A stretch of 37,475 nucleotides of DNA from DATMMS01 sp036824145 (GTDB lineage Bacteria; Chloroflexota; Dormibacteria; DASZGP01). Location: positions 1 through 37,475 of the forward strand of contig DAITAT010000011.1 in the NCBI GenBank assembly GCA_036824145.1, in the 5' to 3' direction. Numbering within the stretch: the stretch's first letter is position 1; every line of letters begins with the position of its first letter. This document shows, one piece after another, positions 13,646 through 20,947 of the stretch. The notes below the pieces were generated by a model that worked only from the letters and a program-made list of their open reading frames with translations, had not been told where the DNA came from and made no database searches. A program made the position numbers and the translations under genes.

Positions 13646-16188
13646 ACTTTTCGCAGGGCGGGTGCCAGCGAAGCAACCGCGCTAATGGCAACCATGAAGA
13701 CCCCGGTGGCCAACAATGCCGGACCCACCGCTGAACCCGGGGACGTCGAAGACGTGGCAATCCCCGCGTAGGCTAGCCCAATCAAGACTCCGACTTGAAC
13801 CACGGTGTACCTCGCCGCGAAGACGCGGCCGCGGATCTCACTGTCGGTGTTTTCTTGAATTACAGTCACCATCGGGATCAGGTAGATCATGTTCGCCACC
13901 CCACCCGCGGCCAGAAAGACCATCGTGATTGGAAGTGAGTTGGACAGGGCGACAAAGATCGTCGCGGCCCCCATGCCGCATCCGCCAAGAATCATCATCA
14001 CGCCGCGACGGGATGTCTGGAGGATGCCGGTCAGTAGCGCCCCGAAAGTGGCACCTGCAGCGAGTGCCGCTTCAAGAATTGAGAACCCGGAGTTGCCTGT
14101 GCGCAAATGGTCCAGCGCGAGAGGGACCATGAGAGGCAGTAAGGCGGATGCGGCCGCTGCCATGAGGAAACTGAACCAAAAGATAGTTCGAAGAACCGCG
14201 ACCTGCCTGATGAGCTGAAGTCCGGCTTTCACATCGGCTCGGACCTGTGAAAGGCTCGCTCGTGCCCGCGGATGAGACATGATCATTTCCGGGAAGTTGA
14301 TGCCTAGAATCAGGCCGGCCGACAGCATGAATGTCGCGGCGTCGATCGCAAAGACGAGCGGGATTCCGCTAAAAGTCAGGATTGCCCCCGCGGCCAAGAA
14401 GCCAGTGATCTCGCTGACGCGTTCAACAGCGGCGGTCACTGAGTTGGCAGCGTGTAAGAGATGTGTCGGCAGCAAGTCGGGCATCACGGCACTCCGAGCT
14501 GGGTTGAATGCCACGGTCGCACAAGACACTAGGAATGCGATGATCAGCAAAATCGCGAGATTCGTATGGACAAGAAAGGGGATCGCACCGATCAGAACGG
14601 CCCTGACTACATCCATCAGGATCATCAAGGCCTTGCGGTCGTACCGATCCACCATTTGGCCGGCAATTAACCCGAAAAGCAGGTTCGGAATCGCCCTAGC
14701 AGCGAAGACCGCTCCAACTGCCCACGGACTCCGCGTCACTAGATACGCGGTCAGCGCCAGTCCCGTTGTCGTGAACATATCGCCAAACCAGGACAACCCG
14801 TGAGCTGTGAGCAACGTCACGAACGAGAGGTGGCTGAGTACTTCTCGAATGGACGATGGGGGTTCTTGCGCCGTTCCGACAAGGTGCCGAGCGATTTCGG
14901 GTTGGCGTTCTACCAGAACCTGGGTGAAAGACTGGACGACCGCGGCGTCGTACCAAGAGTCAGATAAGGAATGAAGCTCGGACAAGGCTTCGAAGGGCTG
15001 CCTGACCCACGGCCGGTAGTCGCGAACATTTGTCATGCAGTCGTATGAGTCGACAACCCGAGTAATTCGTCCCCCTACAGGAATAGCCCGGCCCGATAAC
15101 CTATCCGGATAGCCCGAGCCGTCGAAGTTCTCGTGGTGCGACCGCACGATGTCGGCGGCCTTTGCCAGAACCTCCTGCTCAATCAGTACCTCCCATCCTT
15201 CTTGCGGATGTGTCTTGAGAATTTCCCACTCTTCATCGGTGAGCTTTCCGGTCTTATGGAGAATCGCGTCGGGAATGGCGATTTTGCCGATATCATGCAG
15301 GGTCGCTCCAATCCGGATTTGCTCAATAAGATCTGCGGCCAGGCCCATCTTTGATGCGGTTGCCTCGGCCAGAACCCCAACTCTCTCGGAGTGACCGTAT
15401 GTAGATCGGTCCTTCTTGTCGATTAGGCGGCTTTGCGCGATGTAGGACCCCCTTGCGACCGTCCCGAGCTTGATGGAACGGCGAGACAGCTCTCGGTAGA
15501 CCAAGAGCAGCAAGAAAATGAGGCCAGCGACCAACAGTCCCTGAACCTGCCGGGGCGCCAGGAGATACGCGATTAGGGCCCCGAGTGGGGCGAGGCCCGC
15601 AACACTGAGCACGACACCCTGAAGGGAGCGATAGGCGACCTTCCGAATCGACTCTCCGGTCAGGAGCGATATGGCCACGATCACGAGAGGAGAGTTCAGG
15701 ACCTCCATCGTGAGAAGGGCGGTTACTCCCGCAGCAACGACAGTGAACGTGACGCTGATGTCGGACACCGGGGTCTGCTGAAGGGCGAGGAGCAGCCTGA
15801 AAACGAGGGCACCAACGCCGTAGACGATGGCAAACATCGCCCGGTTGAAAATGAAACGGCTCCAGGGAATCTGGCGACCTGGGACACGATTGTCGATGGT
15901 GCCGATTACCGCGGCGAGCGCAGCTAACCCGGGATGAAGGATGAGCGCCCCGGCGAAGAGGGGGGGCAAACTCACGGAAACTACAACACCCGAGGTGATC
16001 GGAAGTGGCGCCACGGACGCAAAGATCGCGAACACCGTGATGAACACCCAGAGCTGGAGATCGGTGAGTTGGCCAGGAGCGGGGTTCCCAACTCGCTGCG
16101 GATCGAGAAGTAGGAGGGCGAATAGGAGGCTGAACCCGACAACCGTGACGATTGTCATGTATGCGCGCGCTGCCCTTCCGGATGCCAT
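13642..16188 (-). CDS. Membrane sensor - HD-GYP - MFS transporter fusion protein
   Basis: This is one continuous frame of 848 residues with three parts (numbering from an in-frame ATG nine bases further upstream, +3). About 12-236: roughly seven membrane segments, of no family I recognise. About 255-440: an HD-GYP phosphodiesterase with HDIGK (301-305), HHENFDGSGYP (354-364) and VVDSYDCMT, so all catalytic motifs are present and c-di-GMP hydrolysis to pGpG/GMP is expected. About 455-848: a complete MFS exporter of the EntS/MFS_3 type with the A-like loop GQMVDRYDRKALMI and about 10-12 helices. No frameshift or linker stop suggests two genes. ATG at 16188 was chosen because TAGAAT lies exactly 7 nt upstream. 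Linking c-di-GMP turnover to transport in one chain is inference. Confidence 0.9.
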   Translation of the reverse strand: MASGRAARAYMTIVTVVGFSLLFALLLLDPQRVGNPAPGQLTDLQLWVFITVFAIFASVAPLPITSGVVVSVSLPPLFAGALILHPGLAALAAVIGTIDNRVPGRQIPWSRFIFNRAMFAIVYGVGALVFRLLLALQQTPVSDISVTFTVVAAGVTALLTMEVLNSPLVIVAISLLTGESIRKVAYRSLQGVVLSVAGLAPLGALIAYLLAPRQVQGLLVAGLIFLLLLVYRELSRRSIKLGTVARGSYIAQSRLIDKKDRSTYGHSERVGVLAEATASKMGLAADLIEQIRIGATLHDIGKIAIPDAILHKTGKLTDEEWEILKTHPQEGWEVLIEQEVLAKAADIVRSHHENFDGSGYPDRLSGRAIPVGGRITRVVDSYDCMTNVRDYRPWVRQPFEALSELHSLSDSWYDAAVVQSFTQVLVERQPEIARHLVGTAQEPPSSIREVLSHLSFVTLLTAHGLSWFGDMFTTTGLALTAYLVTRSPWAVGAVFAARAIPNLLFGLIAGQMVDRYDRKALMILMDVVRAVLIGAIPFLVHTNLAILLIIAFLVSCATVAFNPARSAVMPDLLPTHLLHAANSVTAAVERVSEITGFLAAGAILTFSGIPLVFAIDAATFMLSAGLILGINFPEMIMSHPRARASLSQVRADVKAGLQLIRQVAVLRTIFWFSFLMAAAASALLPLMVPLALDHLRTGNSGFSILEAALAAGATFGALLTGILQTSRRGVMMILGGCGMGAATIFVALSNSLPITMVFLAAGGVANMIYLIPMVTVIQENTDSEIRGRVFAARYTVVQVGVLIGLAYAGIATSSTSPGSAVGPALLATGVFMVAISAVASLAPALRKV

Positions 16189-16195
16189 TAGCCGC

Positions 16196-16201
16196 ATTCT
16201 A
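16196..16201 (-). promoter_or_regulatory. Candidate leaderless -10 element of the HD-GYP/MFS gene
   Basis: TAGAAT on the minus strand (16201-16196) is followed by 7 nt and ATG at 16188. The alternative ATG at 16197 overlaps the hexamer, as at the PfkB gene. No strong -35 is seen. Confidence 0.45.
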
Positions 16202-16319
16202 TGGGCATGCAGCCGTATTTGGCGTCGATCTGGTTAAGCAGGAAAAGGGCCCCGAACCGAAGGTCGAAGCCTTTTCAGGGCCAGCGACTAGGCTGTTTAC
16301 CTAGGCGCCGGCGATCTTG

Positions 16320-16394
16320 TTAGAGGCTCCAGTTTGCTCCGCCGGACACCGCGCTGGCGAACAGCCCGGTGAGGACCGAAAACAAATTGCGCAT
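16320..16394 (-). CDS. Candidate small peptide ending SGGANWSL
   Basis: A 24-residue ORF begins MRNLFSVLTG, has a hydrophobic centre (LFASAV), and ends with a double glycine followed by ANWSL. It starts 1 nt after the stop of another tiny ORF that also ends NWSL, and a GGAG sequence lies 8 nt before its ATG. A hydrophobic leader, GG and a short tail resemble an exported or processed signalling peptide, but this is inference only. It lies between a receiver-only response regulator and the HD-GYP/MFS gene. No homologue is known to me, and it may not be translated. Confidence 0.4.
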   Translation of the reverse strand: MRNLFSVLTGLFASAVSGGANWSL

Positions 16395-16410
16395 CTTAGA
16401 GGCTCCAGTT
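16320..16410 (-). repeat. 15-bp direct repeat AACTGGAGCCTCTAA, two copies
   Basis: The copies lie at 16410-16396 and 16334-16320 on the minus strand, 76 nt apart. Each copy encodes the NWSL-stop end of a small ORF, and the first also carries the GGAG ribosome-binding sequence of the second ORF. Confidence 0.7.
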
Positions 16411-16422
16411 CAGACTCAACAT
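16396..16422 (-). CDS. Candidate 8-residue peptide MLSLNWSL
   Basis: ATG at 16422 has a good Shine-Dalgarno sequence (AGGAG, 9 nt upstream) and opens a frame of eight codons, MLSLNWSL, ending 1 nt before the next small ORF. It sits 39 nt downstream of the receiver-only regulator and is probably cotranscribed with it. It may be a leader that couples translation to the next ORF or a signalling peptide. The shared NWSL ending comes from a 15-bp DNA repeat. Confidence 0.38.
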   Translation of the reverse strand: MLSLNWSL

Positions 16423-16461
16423 GTTTGGGTTCTCCTACTTGTCCTCCCGCTCAGGGGAGAA

Positions 16462-16845
16462 TCAATTGACGGCCGTACGGATCGCACGACCAAGCTCTTC
16501 AGGGCCTGCGCCCTTCAGGACTGTGTGGCGGGCTCCAGCTCTTTCCATTCGGCGGATCAACTCGTTGTCGTCGCCGATAGTCAGGGCTACAACCCTTGTC
16601 TCTGGAAACTTCCGAAGGATCCACCGCGTGGCTTCCGCTCCATCCATCCTTGGCATCCGACCGTCCATGACCACCACGTCAGGCCTCAGCCTTTGGACCG
16701 CTTCCAGGGACCTCTCTCCGTCGCCGGCGTCACCGACGACCTCGATGTCTTTACTTGTCAGGAGGATCAATCGGGTGGTCGCGATGACATTTGGGTTGTC
16801 ATCCACCAGAAGGACCCGGATAAGGCCCCCACTCCGGGGCGGCAT
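16462..16845 (-). CDS. Receiver-only response regulator
   Basis: This is a 127-residue CheY-like protein with nothing after the receiver domain. The acidic pair DD is in VLLVDDNPNV, the phospho-acceptor is D61 in VVMDGRMPRMDG, the switch Thr is in VALTIGDD (T89), and the conserved Lys is in TVLKGAG (K111). All residues needed for phosphorylation are present. It lacks a DNA-binding domain and so should act by protein contact or as a phosphate sink. It lies 125 nt downstream of the NarL-type regulator, with a TACCGT hexamer 6 nt before its ATG, so it may also be transcribed independently. The two small NWSL ORFs follow. Confidence 0.9.
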   Translation of the reverse strand: MPPRSGGLIRVLLVDDNPNVIATTRLILLTSKDIEVVGDAGDGERSLEAVQRLRPDVVVMDGRMPRMDGAEATRWILRKFPETRVVALTIGDDNELIRRMERAGARHTVLKGAGPEELGRAIRTAVN

Positions 16846-16970
16846 GAACTGACGGTAGAGTCAGGACGGCGAAACCACATCCCCTCAACAGGGCAACTGC
16901 CCCGTCCGTTTGGTCAGCGCCAGATGACTCTTTGGTCGACTCTCGATGACCATCTGGTCATCGGTCCAGG

Positions 16971-17642
16971 TCAGTTCCGGTTCGGCTCGTCGGGATCGAG
17001 GTCGAGGTCCATTTGAGCGGCGCGGGCCGCGGCGGCGGCGCGGCTGTCGACCTGGAGCTTCCGGAAGATGTCTCGCAGGCTGGACTTGACGGTGCTTGCG
17101 CTGATGCCAAGGTCAACCGCGATGGCCTTGTTGGGTTTGCCGTCGAGGACTCGGCGCAGGACCGCCCTCTCGCGCGGTGCCAGCGCCTCGGTGGTGTGCA
17201 ACTGCGGGCGCGGCCGCGCGGCCGCGAGGCGCTGCACCATCTTGCGCGCAACTGAGCGGTCGAGTGGGAAGCGCCCCGCGTGGGCGTCTTCGATAGCTCG
17301 GGCCAGGTCCTCCGGACCGCTGTCCTTGAGGATGTAGCCGCAGGCGCCCGCCTCCAGCATGCTCGATACGTCGTCCTCGTGGTCGGAGACCGACAGACCG
17401 AGAATGGCCACCTCATGGCTGTCCTGCAGGATCTCCCTGGTCGCCCGGATGCCGTCCATCTCCGGCATTGAGATATCCATCAGGATCACGTCTGGTTTCA
17501 GGCTCTTGGCCAGCTTGACCGCCTCCATCCCGCTGACGGCCTCGCCGATGACATTGATGTGCTCGTATTCGGCCAGCATTCCGCGGGCGCCGGCGCGGAA
17601 GATGGGCCGGTCGTCGACAACGAGCACTCGAATGCGCTCCAT
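16971..17642 (-). CDS. NarL/FixJ-type response regulator
   Basis: The 223-residue protein has an N-terminal receiver (VLVVDDRPIFRAG; D56 in VILMDISMPEMDG; K105 in GYILKDSGPEDL) and a C-terminal LuxR-type helix-turn-helix. The latter contains LAPRERAVLRRVLDGKPNKAIAVDLGIS followed by TVKSSLRDIFRKL. It should be phosphorylated by the adjacent kinase and bind DNA as a dimer. The ATG overlaps the kinase stop by one base (TAATG), showing translational coupling. The last 15 residues form an acidic, low-complexity tail. Confidence 0.94.
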   Translation of the reverse strand: MERIRVLVVDDRPIFRAGARGMLAEYEHINVIGEAVSGMEAVKLAKSLKPDVILMDISMPEMDGIRATREILQDSHEVAILGLSVSDHEDDVSSMLEAGACGYILKDSGPEDLARAIEDAHAGRFPLDRSVARKMVQRLAAARPRPQLHTTEALAPRERAVLRRVLDGKPNKAIAVDLGISASTVKSSLRDIFRKLQVDSRAAAAARAAQMDLDLDPDEPNRN

Positions 17643-19006
17643 TAGCCTCTCCGGAGCGGGGATTTCGGTCCCCGAAAGAGGACGCGTGCGCCGCCCATGT
17701 TGCCGTTCCCGATCTCGATCGATCCTCCCAGGAGTTCAGCCCGCTCGCGCATGCCCACCAGCCCGAATGACCCAAACTTGTCCTCCAGCGCGGTGAGGTC
17801 GATTCCTCGGCCGTCGTCCTCGACGTCGAGCGTGTACGGCCGCTGGCGCAAATCGAGTCGAACCTCAAGCGTGCTGGCCTGGCTGTGCTTGCGCACATTG
17901 GTCAACGCCTCCCCGAGGATGGAGTAGAGGGCGTCGCGTTCTTCGCCATCGACGTCATCGCTGGTGCCCTCTATGCGGGCGACGGCTGTGATCCCGTATG
18001 TGTTGGCAAAGTCCTCGACCTGCCGGCGCACGCCTTCGACCAGGTCGGCTGGGGGTTGATGGCGGGGGCGCAGCGTGGCGAGGATGTCGCGCGCACTCTG
18101 CAGCGAGCCCTCGACCAGCTCGCGCATCTGCGCCAGCAGTCGTTCGCCTTCGGCCGGGTCGTTCTTGCTGCGATGCTCGTGGTATTTGAAGAGCGCGACC
18201 ACCGCCGAGAGGTCGCCGGCGAGACCATCGTGGATCTCACGCGCAAGTTTCATGCGCTCCTTGAGCACCGCCAGTTCCTCGGCTCGAGAGACCAGGTCGG
18301 CGCTGCCGATGGCCTGCGACACCTCGAGTGCGAGGCGATCGAGTTCGCGCAGCTCGTGATCGCTGAAGCCGCGGTTCCCAGTGCGGGCGGCGATCAGGAT
18401 GCCGCTGCCGTTTTCGCCCGGGTTGCCCACACTCACGACCGCGAGCCGCTGGACCCCGCGCTGCGCCCACGGGTTCTCCATCCCCGCCAACTGGCTGATA
18501 TCGGCCACCTCCACGGCCCCGCCAGGTGAGGCAACCAGTGCTGCGATCCCAGTCCTCCGATTCAGCGTCCTGGGCCCGGAGATCGCGCCTCCCTCGGCGG
18601 GCGCCTCGGCCTGCAGCGTGAGGGCGCCCTCCTCTTCGATGTAGATCTGGCAGAGGTCTGCCCCGACTCGCTCGAGGGTCTTGGCGACAAGCGCGTACAG
18701 CACCGTGGTGACCGCGTTCCGTGAACTCTTCGGGCGGACCAGGAGCACCTCTACGTCGGCAGGGCGCGGGTCCCCACCGCCGGCCTCGGCGGCGATCGCC
18801 TCCTCTGGATTGGGAGATTGCGGCGGGATGGCCTTATCGCCGGCGCCGTTCATTGCCGGCAGATGCTCCTCGGGCTGGGGCGTCTGGACGCGGGCGATCA
18901 CCGCATGCTGGCGCCCCTTCAGGCGCTCCCGCTGGGATTGGCTCAGCCCGGTTTGGGCCTCAACCAGGGCATCGACGGCTTCAATGCCGCGGTCATGCGA
19001 TCTCAA
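17642..19006 (-). CDS. Soluble GAF-type sensor histidine kinase (NarX/DesK-like HisKA_3)
   Basis: No membrane helices are present. A Pro/Glu-rich linker (about 40-85) precedes a GAF-like sensor (about 90-235). The dimerisation/phosphoacceptor motif is ERMKLAREIHDGLAGDLSAV (H259), and an HATPase_c domain follows, with ILGEALTNVRKHS (N box) and DDGRGID (G1). It should sense a cytosolic signal and phosphorylate the coupled NarL-type regulator. The start is doubtful. TTG at 19006 is the first ATG/GTG/TTG in frame, but the frame stays open with coding-like Ala/Glu/Arg-rich sequence up to 19219. The natural start may therefore be a rare codon (ATT, ATC or CTG) upstream. Confidence 0.9.
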   Translation of the reverse strand: MRSHDRGIEAVDALVEAQTGLSQSQRERLKGRQHAVIARVQTPQPEEHLPAMNGAGDKAIPPQSPNPEEAIAAEAGGGDPRPADVEVLLVRPKSSRNAVTTVLYALVAKTLERVGADLCQIYIEEEGALTLQAEAPAEGGAISGPRTLNRRTGIAALVASPGGAVEVADISQLAGMENPWAQRGVQRLAVVSVGNPGENGSGILIAARTGNRGFSDHELRELDRLALEVSQAIGSADLVSRAEELAVLKERMKLAREIHDGLAGDLSAVVALFKYHEHRSKNDPAEGERLLAQMRELVEGSLQSARDILATLRPRHQPPADLVEGVRRQVEDFANTYGITAVARIEGTSDDVDGEERDALYSILGEALTNVRKHSQASTLEVRLDLRQRPYTLDVEDDGRGIDLTALEDKFGSFGLVGMRERAELLGGSIEIGNGNMGGARVLFRGPKSPLRRG

Positions 19007-19235
19007 CCAGATCAGGCCCCGAACGAAATCGCGCAGGTGCGCCGCCGCTTCCTGGCGCGCCCGCAGCGAGGCTCCGGCGTCCGCAACCTCCTGCGCAGGG
19101 CCGGACGCGGCCAGTTCTTCGGCGACGTCGTCGAAGTTGACCTCGAAGTGATGGGTCAGGAGGTCGATCGCTGAGCTTTGACGTCTAGAAAGTTCGATGG
19201 TGACCCTAATTACCCGCCATCAAAGGCGAGTTCCT

Positions 19236-19256
19236 GATGCCGATCCTTCCGGCATC
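19236..19256 (-). other. Hairpin between hydrolase and histidine kinase
   Basis: GATGCCG and CGGCATC form a perfect 7-bp stem with a 7-nt loop. It lies after the hydrolase stop and upstream of the kinase frame. No T-tract follows on the minus strand, so it could be a weak terminator or part of the kinase leader. Confidence 0.35.
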
Positions 19257-19310
19257 TTAGTGCGCTTGAGTTTGAAGCGCCACCTCAGGCTGCTGGGAGC
19301 GGTGCGGGCA

Positions 19311-20048
19311 TCAGCCCTCGAGATGCTTTCGGAGCGCGTCGTTGACCAGCTGGGGTTGCTCCAAAGGAGACAGGTGCGAAGCTCCATCGACGACCACCAG
19401 CCGCCCGGATACGGCGGTCTCCGCGATCGCCTCGGCCTCAGCGACCGGAATGATCGGGTCCTGCAGTCCCGCGACCACCAGGAGCGGCACCGATAGCCGA
19501 GCCACGGTGGGTCCCGAGTCCGGACGGTCGCGCATTGCCTGGAGGTCTGCCACCAGCGCGGCTGGCGGTTGCTGACGCATCCAGCCTTCAACCTCATCCC
19601 GGCGCTCCGGCGCGACGGCATCGGTGAACATCTTGGGCAGCATCGCCTCGGCGGCGGCGATGGACCCGCGACTCTCGATGTCGGCAATCATCTGGTCGCG
19701 CCCCGCCCGGCCGGCGTCGCTGTCCGCCGCGGTGCGGCTGTCGACCAGCGCCAGGCTGTTGACGCGGTCGGGAAAGAGGCGGCAGAACGCCAGCGCCGCG
19801 TAGCCGCCCATCGAGAACCCCGCCAGGTCGACGCTGCTGACACCCTCGTTGTCGAGCCCTTCCGCCAGGCTGCGGGCGATTTCATCCATCGAGCGCTTGG
19901 GCTCGCCGGCTGGATTCTCGCCGTGACCGTTGAGGTCGGGGGCGATCACCCGCCGGATGTCGCTCAGCGCACTCATCTGCTCTCGCCACATCCTGCCGTC
20001 AAGAGGGAAACCGTGGACGAGGAGGAAGACGCTGCCGCCGACGGTCAG
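19311..20048 (-). CDS. Alpha/beta hydrolase
   Basis: The fold is clear. The oxyanion loop is VFLLVHGFPLDGRMW, the nucleophile elbow is GFSMGG, the acid Asp is in VAGLQDPIIP, and the catalytic His is in GASHLSPLEQP. The substrate cannot be deduced; the pattern is that of small esterase/thioesterase-like or MhpC/BioH-type enzymes. The first ATG (19991) lies after the essential HGFPLDGR block, so the true start must be upstream. The only sensible candidate is CTG at 20048, which overlaps the preceding stop as CTGA and gives 245 aa. It is the last gene of a four-gene coupled chain. Confidence 0.87.
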   Translation of the reverse strand: MTVGGSVFLLVHGFPLDGRMWREQMSALSDIRRVIAPDLNGHGENPAGEPKRSMDEIARSLAEGLDNEGVSSVDLAGFSMGGYAALAFCRLFPDRVNSLALVDSRTAADSDAGRAGRDQMIADIESRGSIAAAEAMLPKMFTDAVAPERRDEVEGWMRQQPPAALVADLQAMRDRPDSGPTVARLSVPLLVVAGLQDPIIPVAEAEAIAETAVSGRLVVVDGASHLSPLEQPQLVNDALRKHLEG

Positions 20049-20329
20049 GCCTGCACCTCGCCCATCGCCGACGGTTGGTTGTCGATGTGACCGGTGGTGG
20101 CCTCGAAGAAGAAGACGTGGGTAGGATCACCAAGGCAGGCGATCTGGACCCGGGGCGAGCCATCCTCGTCGGTGTCAAGGACCCCATGCACGGGAGCCTG
20201 GCATGCGGGGCATTTGCCGTTGTGGACTGCCCGGGCCAGTGGTGCCAGCAGCTCAGGATTGGTGACCAGGATCGGCGCCAGGCTCGAGGGGTCGACCCGC
20301 ACCTGCGCGGGTGAACGCAGAACCGTCAA
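20045..20329 (-). CDS. Hypothetical 94-aa CxxC protein
   Basis: I do not recognise this family. The start is TTG at 20329, overlapping the stop of the upstream gene as TTGA. The open frame extends further but would then lie across that gene in a frame of Arg/Leu/Pro shadow sequence. The protein contains a single CPACQAPVHG motif around the middle, followed by a strand-rich part and a His/Phe-rich segment (DPTHVFFFEATTGHID), suggesting a half zinc ribbon or a redox-active pair. It is coupled by CTGA to the hydrolase. Confidence 0.65.
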   Translation of the reverse strand: MTVLRSPAQVRVDPSSLAPILVTNPELLAPLARAVHNGKCPACQAPVHGVLDTDEDGSPRVQIACLGDPTHVFFFEATTGHIDNQPSAMGEVQA

Positions 20330-20547
20330 GCGCCAGGCCGGGGAAGGTTCAGATGATCCATATGGAAGGCGAGGACGCCCAGGACACTGAGTAGGAGCAC
20401 GACCACGACCAGCGAGAAGAGGCCGCGCTTGGTGCCGGGCTGGAACTCGCCCTGGTTGAAGGCGAAGGCCGAGAAGACGAAGCCGACGGCGACCGCGAGC
20501 ACGGCCAGGCCGGGGATGAAGAGCAGGTAATAGCCGGTTTGGGACAT
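20326..20547 (-). CDS. Small two-TM membrane protein
   Basis: The 73 residues hold two hydrophobic segments (about 6-30, YYLLFIPGLAVLAVAVGFVF, and 43-62) joined by a loop with FQPGTKRG. The first segment resembles that of the upstream 48-aa protein, with FIPG in the same position, so the two may be diverged duplicates. The ATG overlaps the upstream stop as TAATG and its own stop overlaps the next start as TTGA. The function is unknown; the size resembles accessory subunits of membrane complexes. Confidence 0.75.
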   Translation of the reverse strand: MSQTGYYLLFIPGLAVLAVAVGFVFSAFAFNQGEFQPGTKRGLFSLVVVVLLLSVLGVLAFHMDHLNLPRPGA

Positions 20548-20693
20548 TAGTGAGCCGCGGGGGCCTCAGCCACCTCGTCGTCTTCCGGCTCGATGTTGTC
20601 ACTCATGGCGACGGTCATGATGATCGCGCCGATCAGGAACGACAGGATCGTCATCCCGGGGATGAAGATCAAAAACGAAGCGGTGGCGCTCAA
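20547..20693 (-). CDS. Small one-TM membrane protein
   Basis: A 48-residue ORF starts at TTG, with an excellent Shine-Dalgarno GGAGG 5 nt upstream. It begins MSATASFLIFIPGMTILSF, giving one membrane helix of about 24 residues, then an acidic tail (IEPEDDEVAEAP). It is first in a chain of four coupled genes, and a sigma70-like promoter lies 33 nt upstream. The FIPGM segment mirrors FIPGL in the next gene. The function is unknown. Confidence 0.7.
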   Translation of the reverse strand: MSATASFLIFIPGMTILSFLIGAIIMTVAMSDNIEPEDDEVAEAPAAH

Positions 20694-20725
20694 GAATTCC
20701 TCCTTCGGACAGGCTGGCAGACCCA

Positions 20726-20755
20726 AGTCTAGGCACGGCCGGGCCTCAGTCGCAA
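20726..20755 (-). promoter_or_regulatory. Promoter of the small membrane protein/hydrolase chain
   Basis: TTGCGA (20755-20750), an 18-nt spacer and TAGACT (20731-20726) lie on the minus strand, 33 nt before the TTG start at 20693, with GGAGG between. Confidence 0.55.
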
Positions 20756-20947
20756 ACCAGCCCGCCGAGGCGGGATGTTCAAGGCGTACCTAGAGCTGAT
20801 CGAGAGTTACCGGGGCTCAGGGGGATGCCAACCGCGGAGCAGGACCGAAACCCCAAAGAACAACGTTTAGGAGCGTGCCCAAAATGATCCAAACTGGGGA
20901 GCCGAAGGCTCGCATGGCCGCAGCCACTACCGCAAGGAGGAGAGTAG

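Noticed and set aside
16198..16319. Terminator between the small ORFs and the HD-GYP/MFS gene
   Set aside because: Short pairings exist (GAAAAGG with CCTTTTC, CTAGG with CCTAG), but the loops are long and no T-tract follows.
20330..20602. Upstream extension of the 94-aa CxxC protein
   Set aside because: It crosses the 73-aa membrane protein gene in another frame and is Arg/Leu/Pro shadow sequence.
20775..20870. 31-codon ORF starting MFKAYLELIESYRG upstream of the RidA gene
   Set aside because: The first half looks protein-like, but there is no ribosome site or known family, and the second half is unconvincing. Kept only as a weak possibility.
20760..20947. Possible riboswitch ahead of the RidA gene
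   Set aside because: GC-rich paired segments are present, but I could not match any known aptamer consensus and the gene has an ordinary ribosome site.
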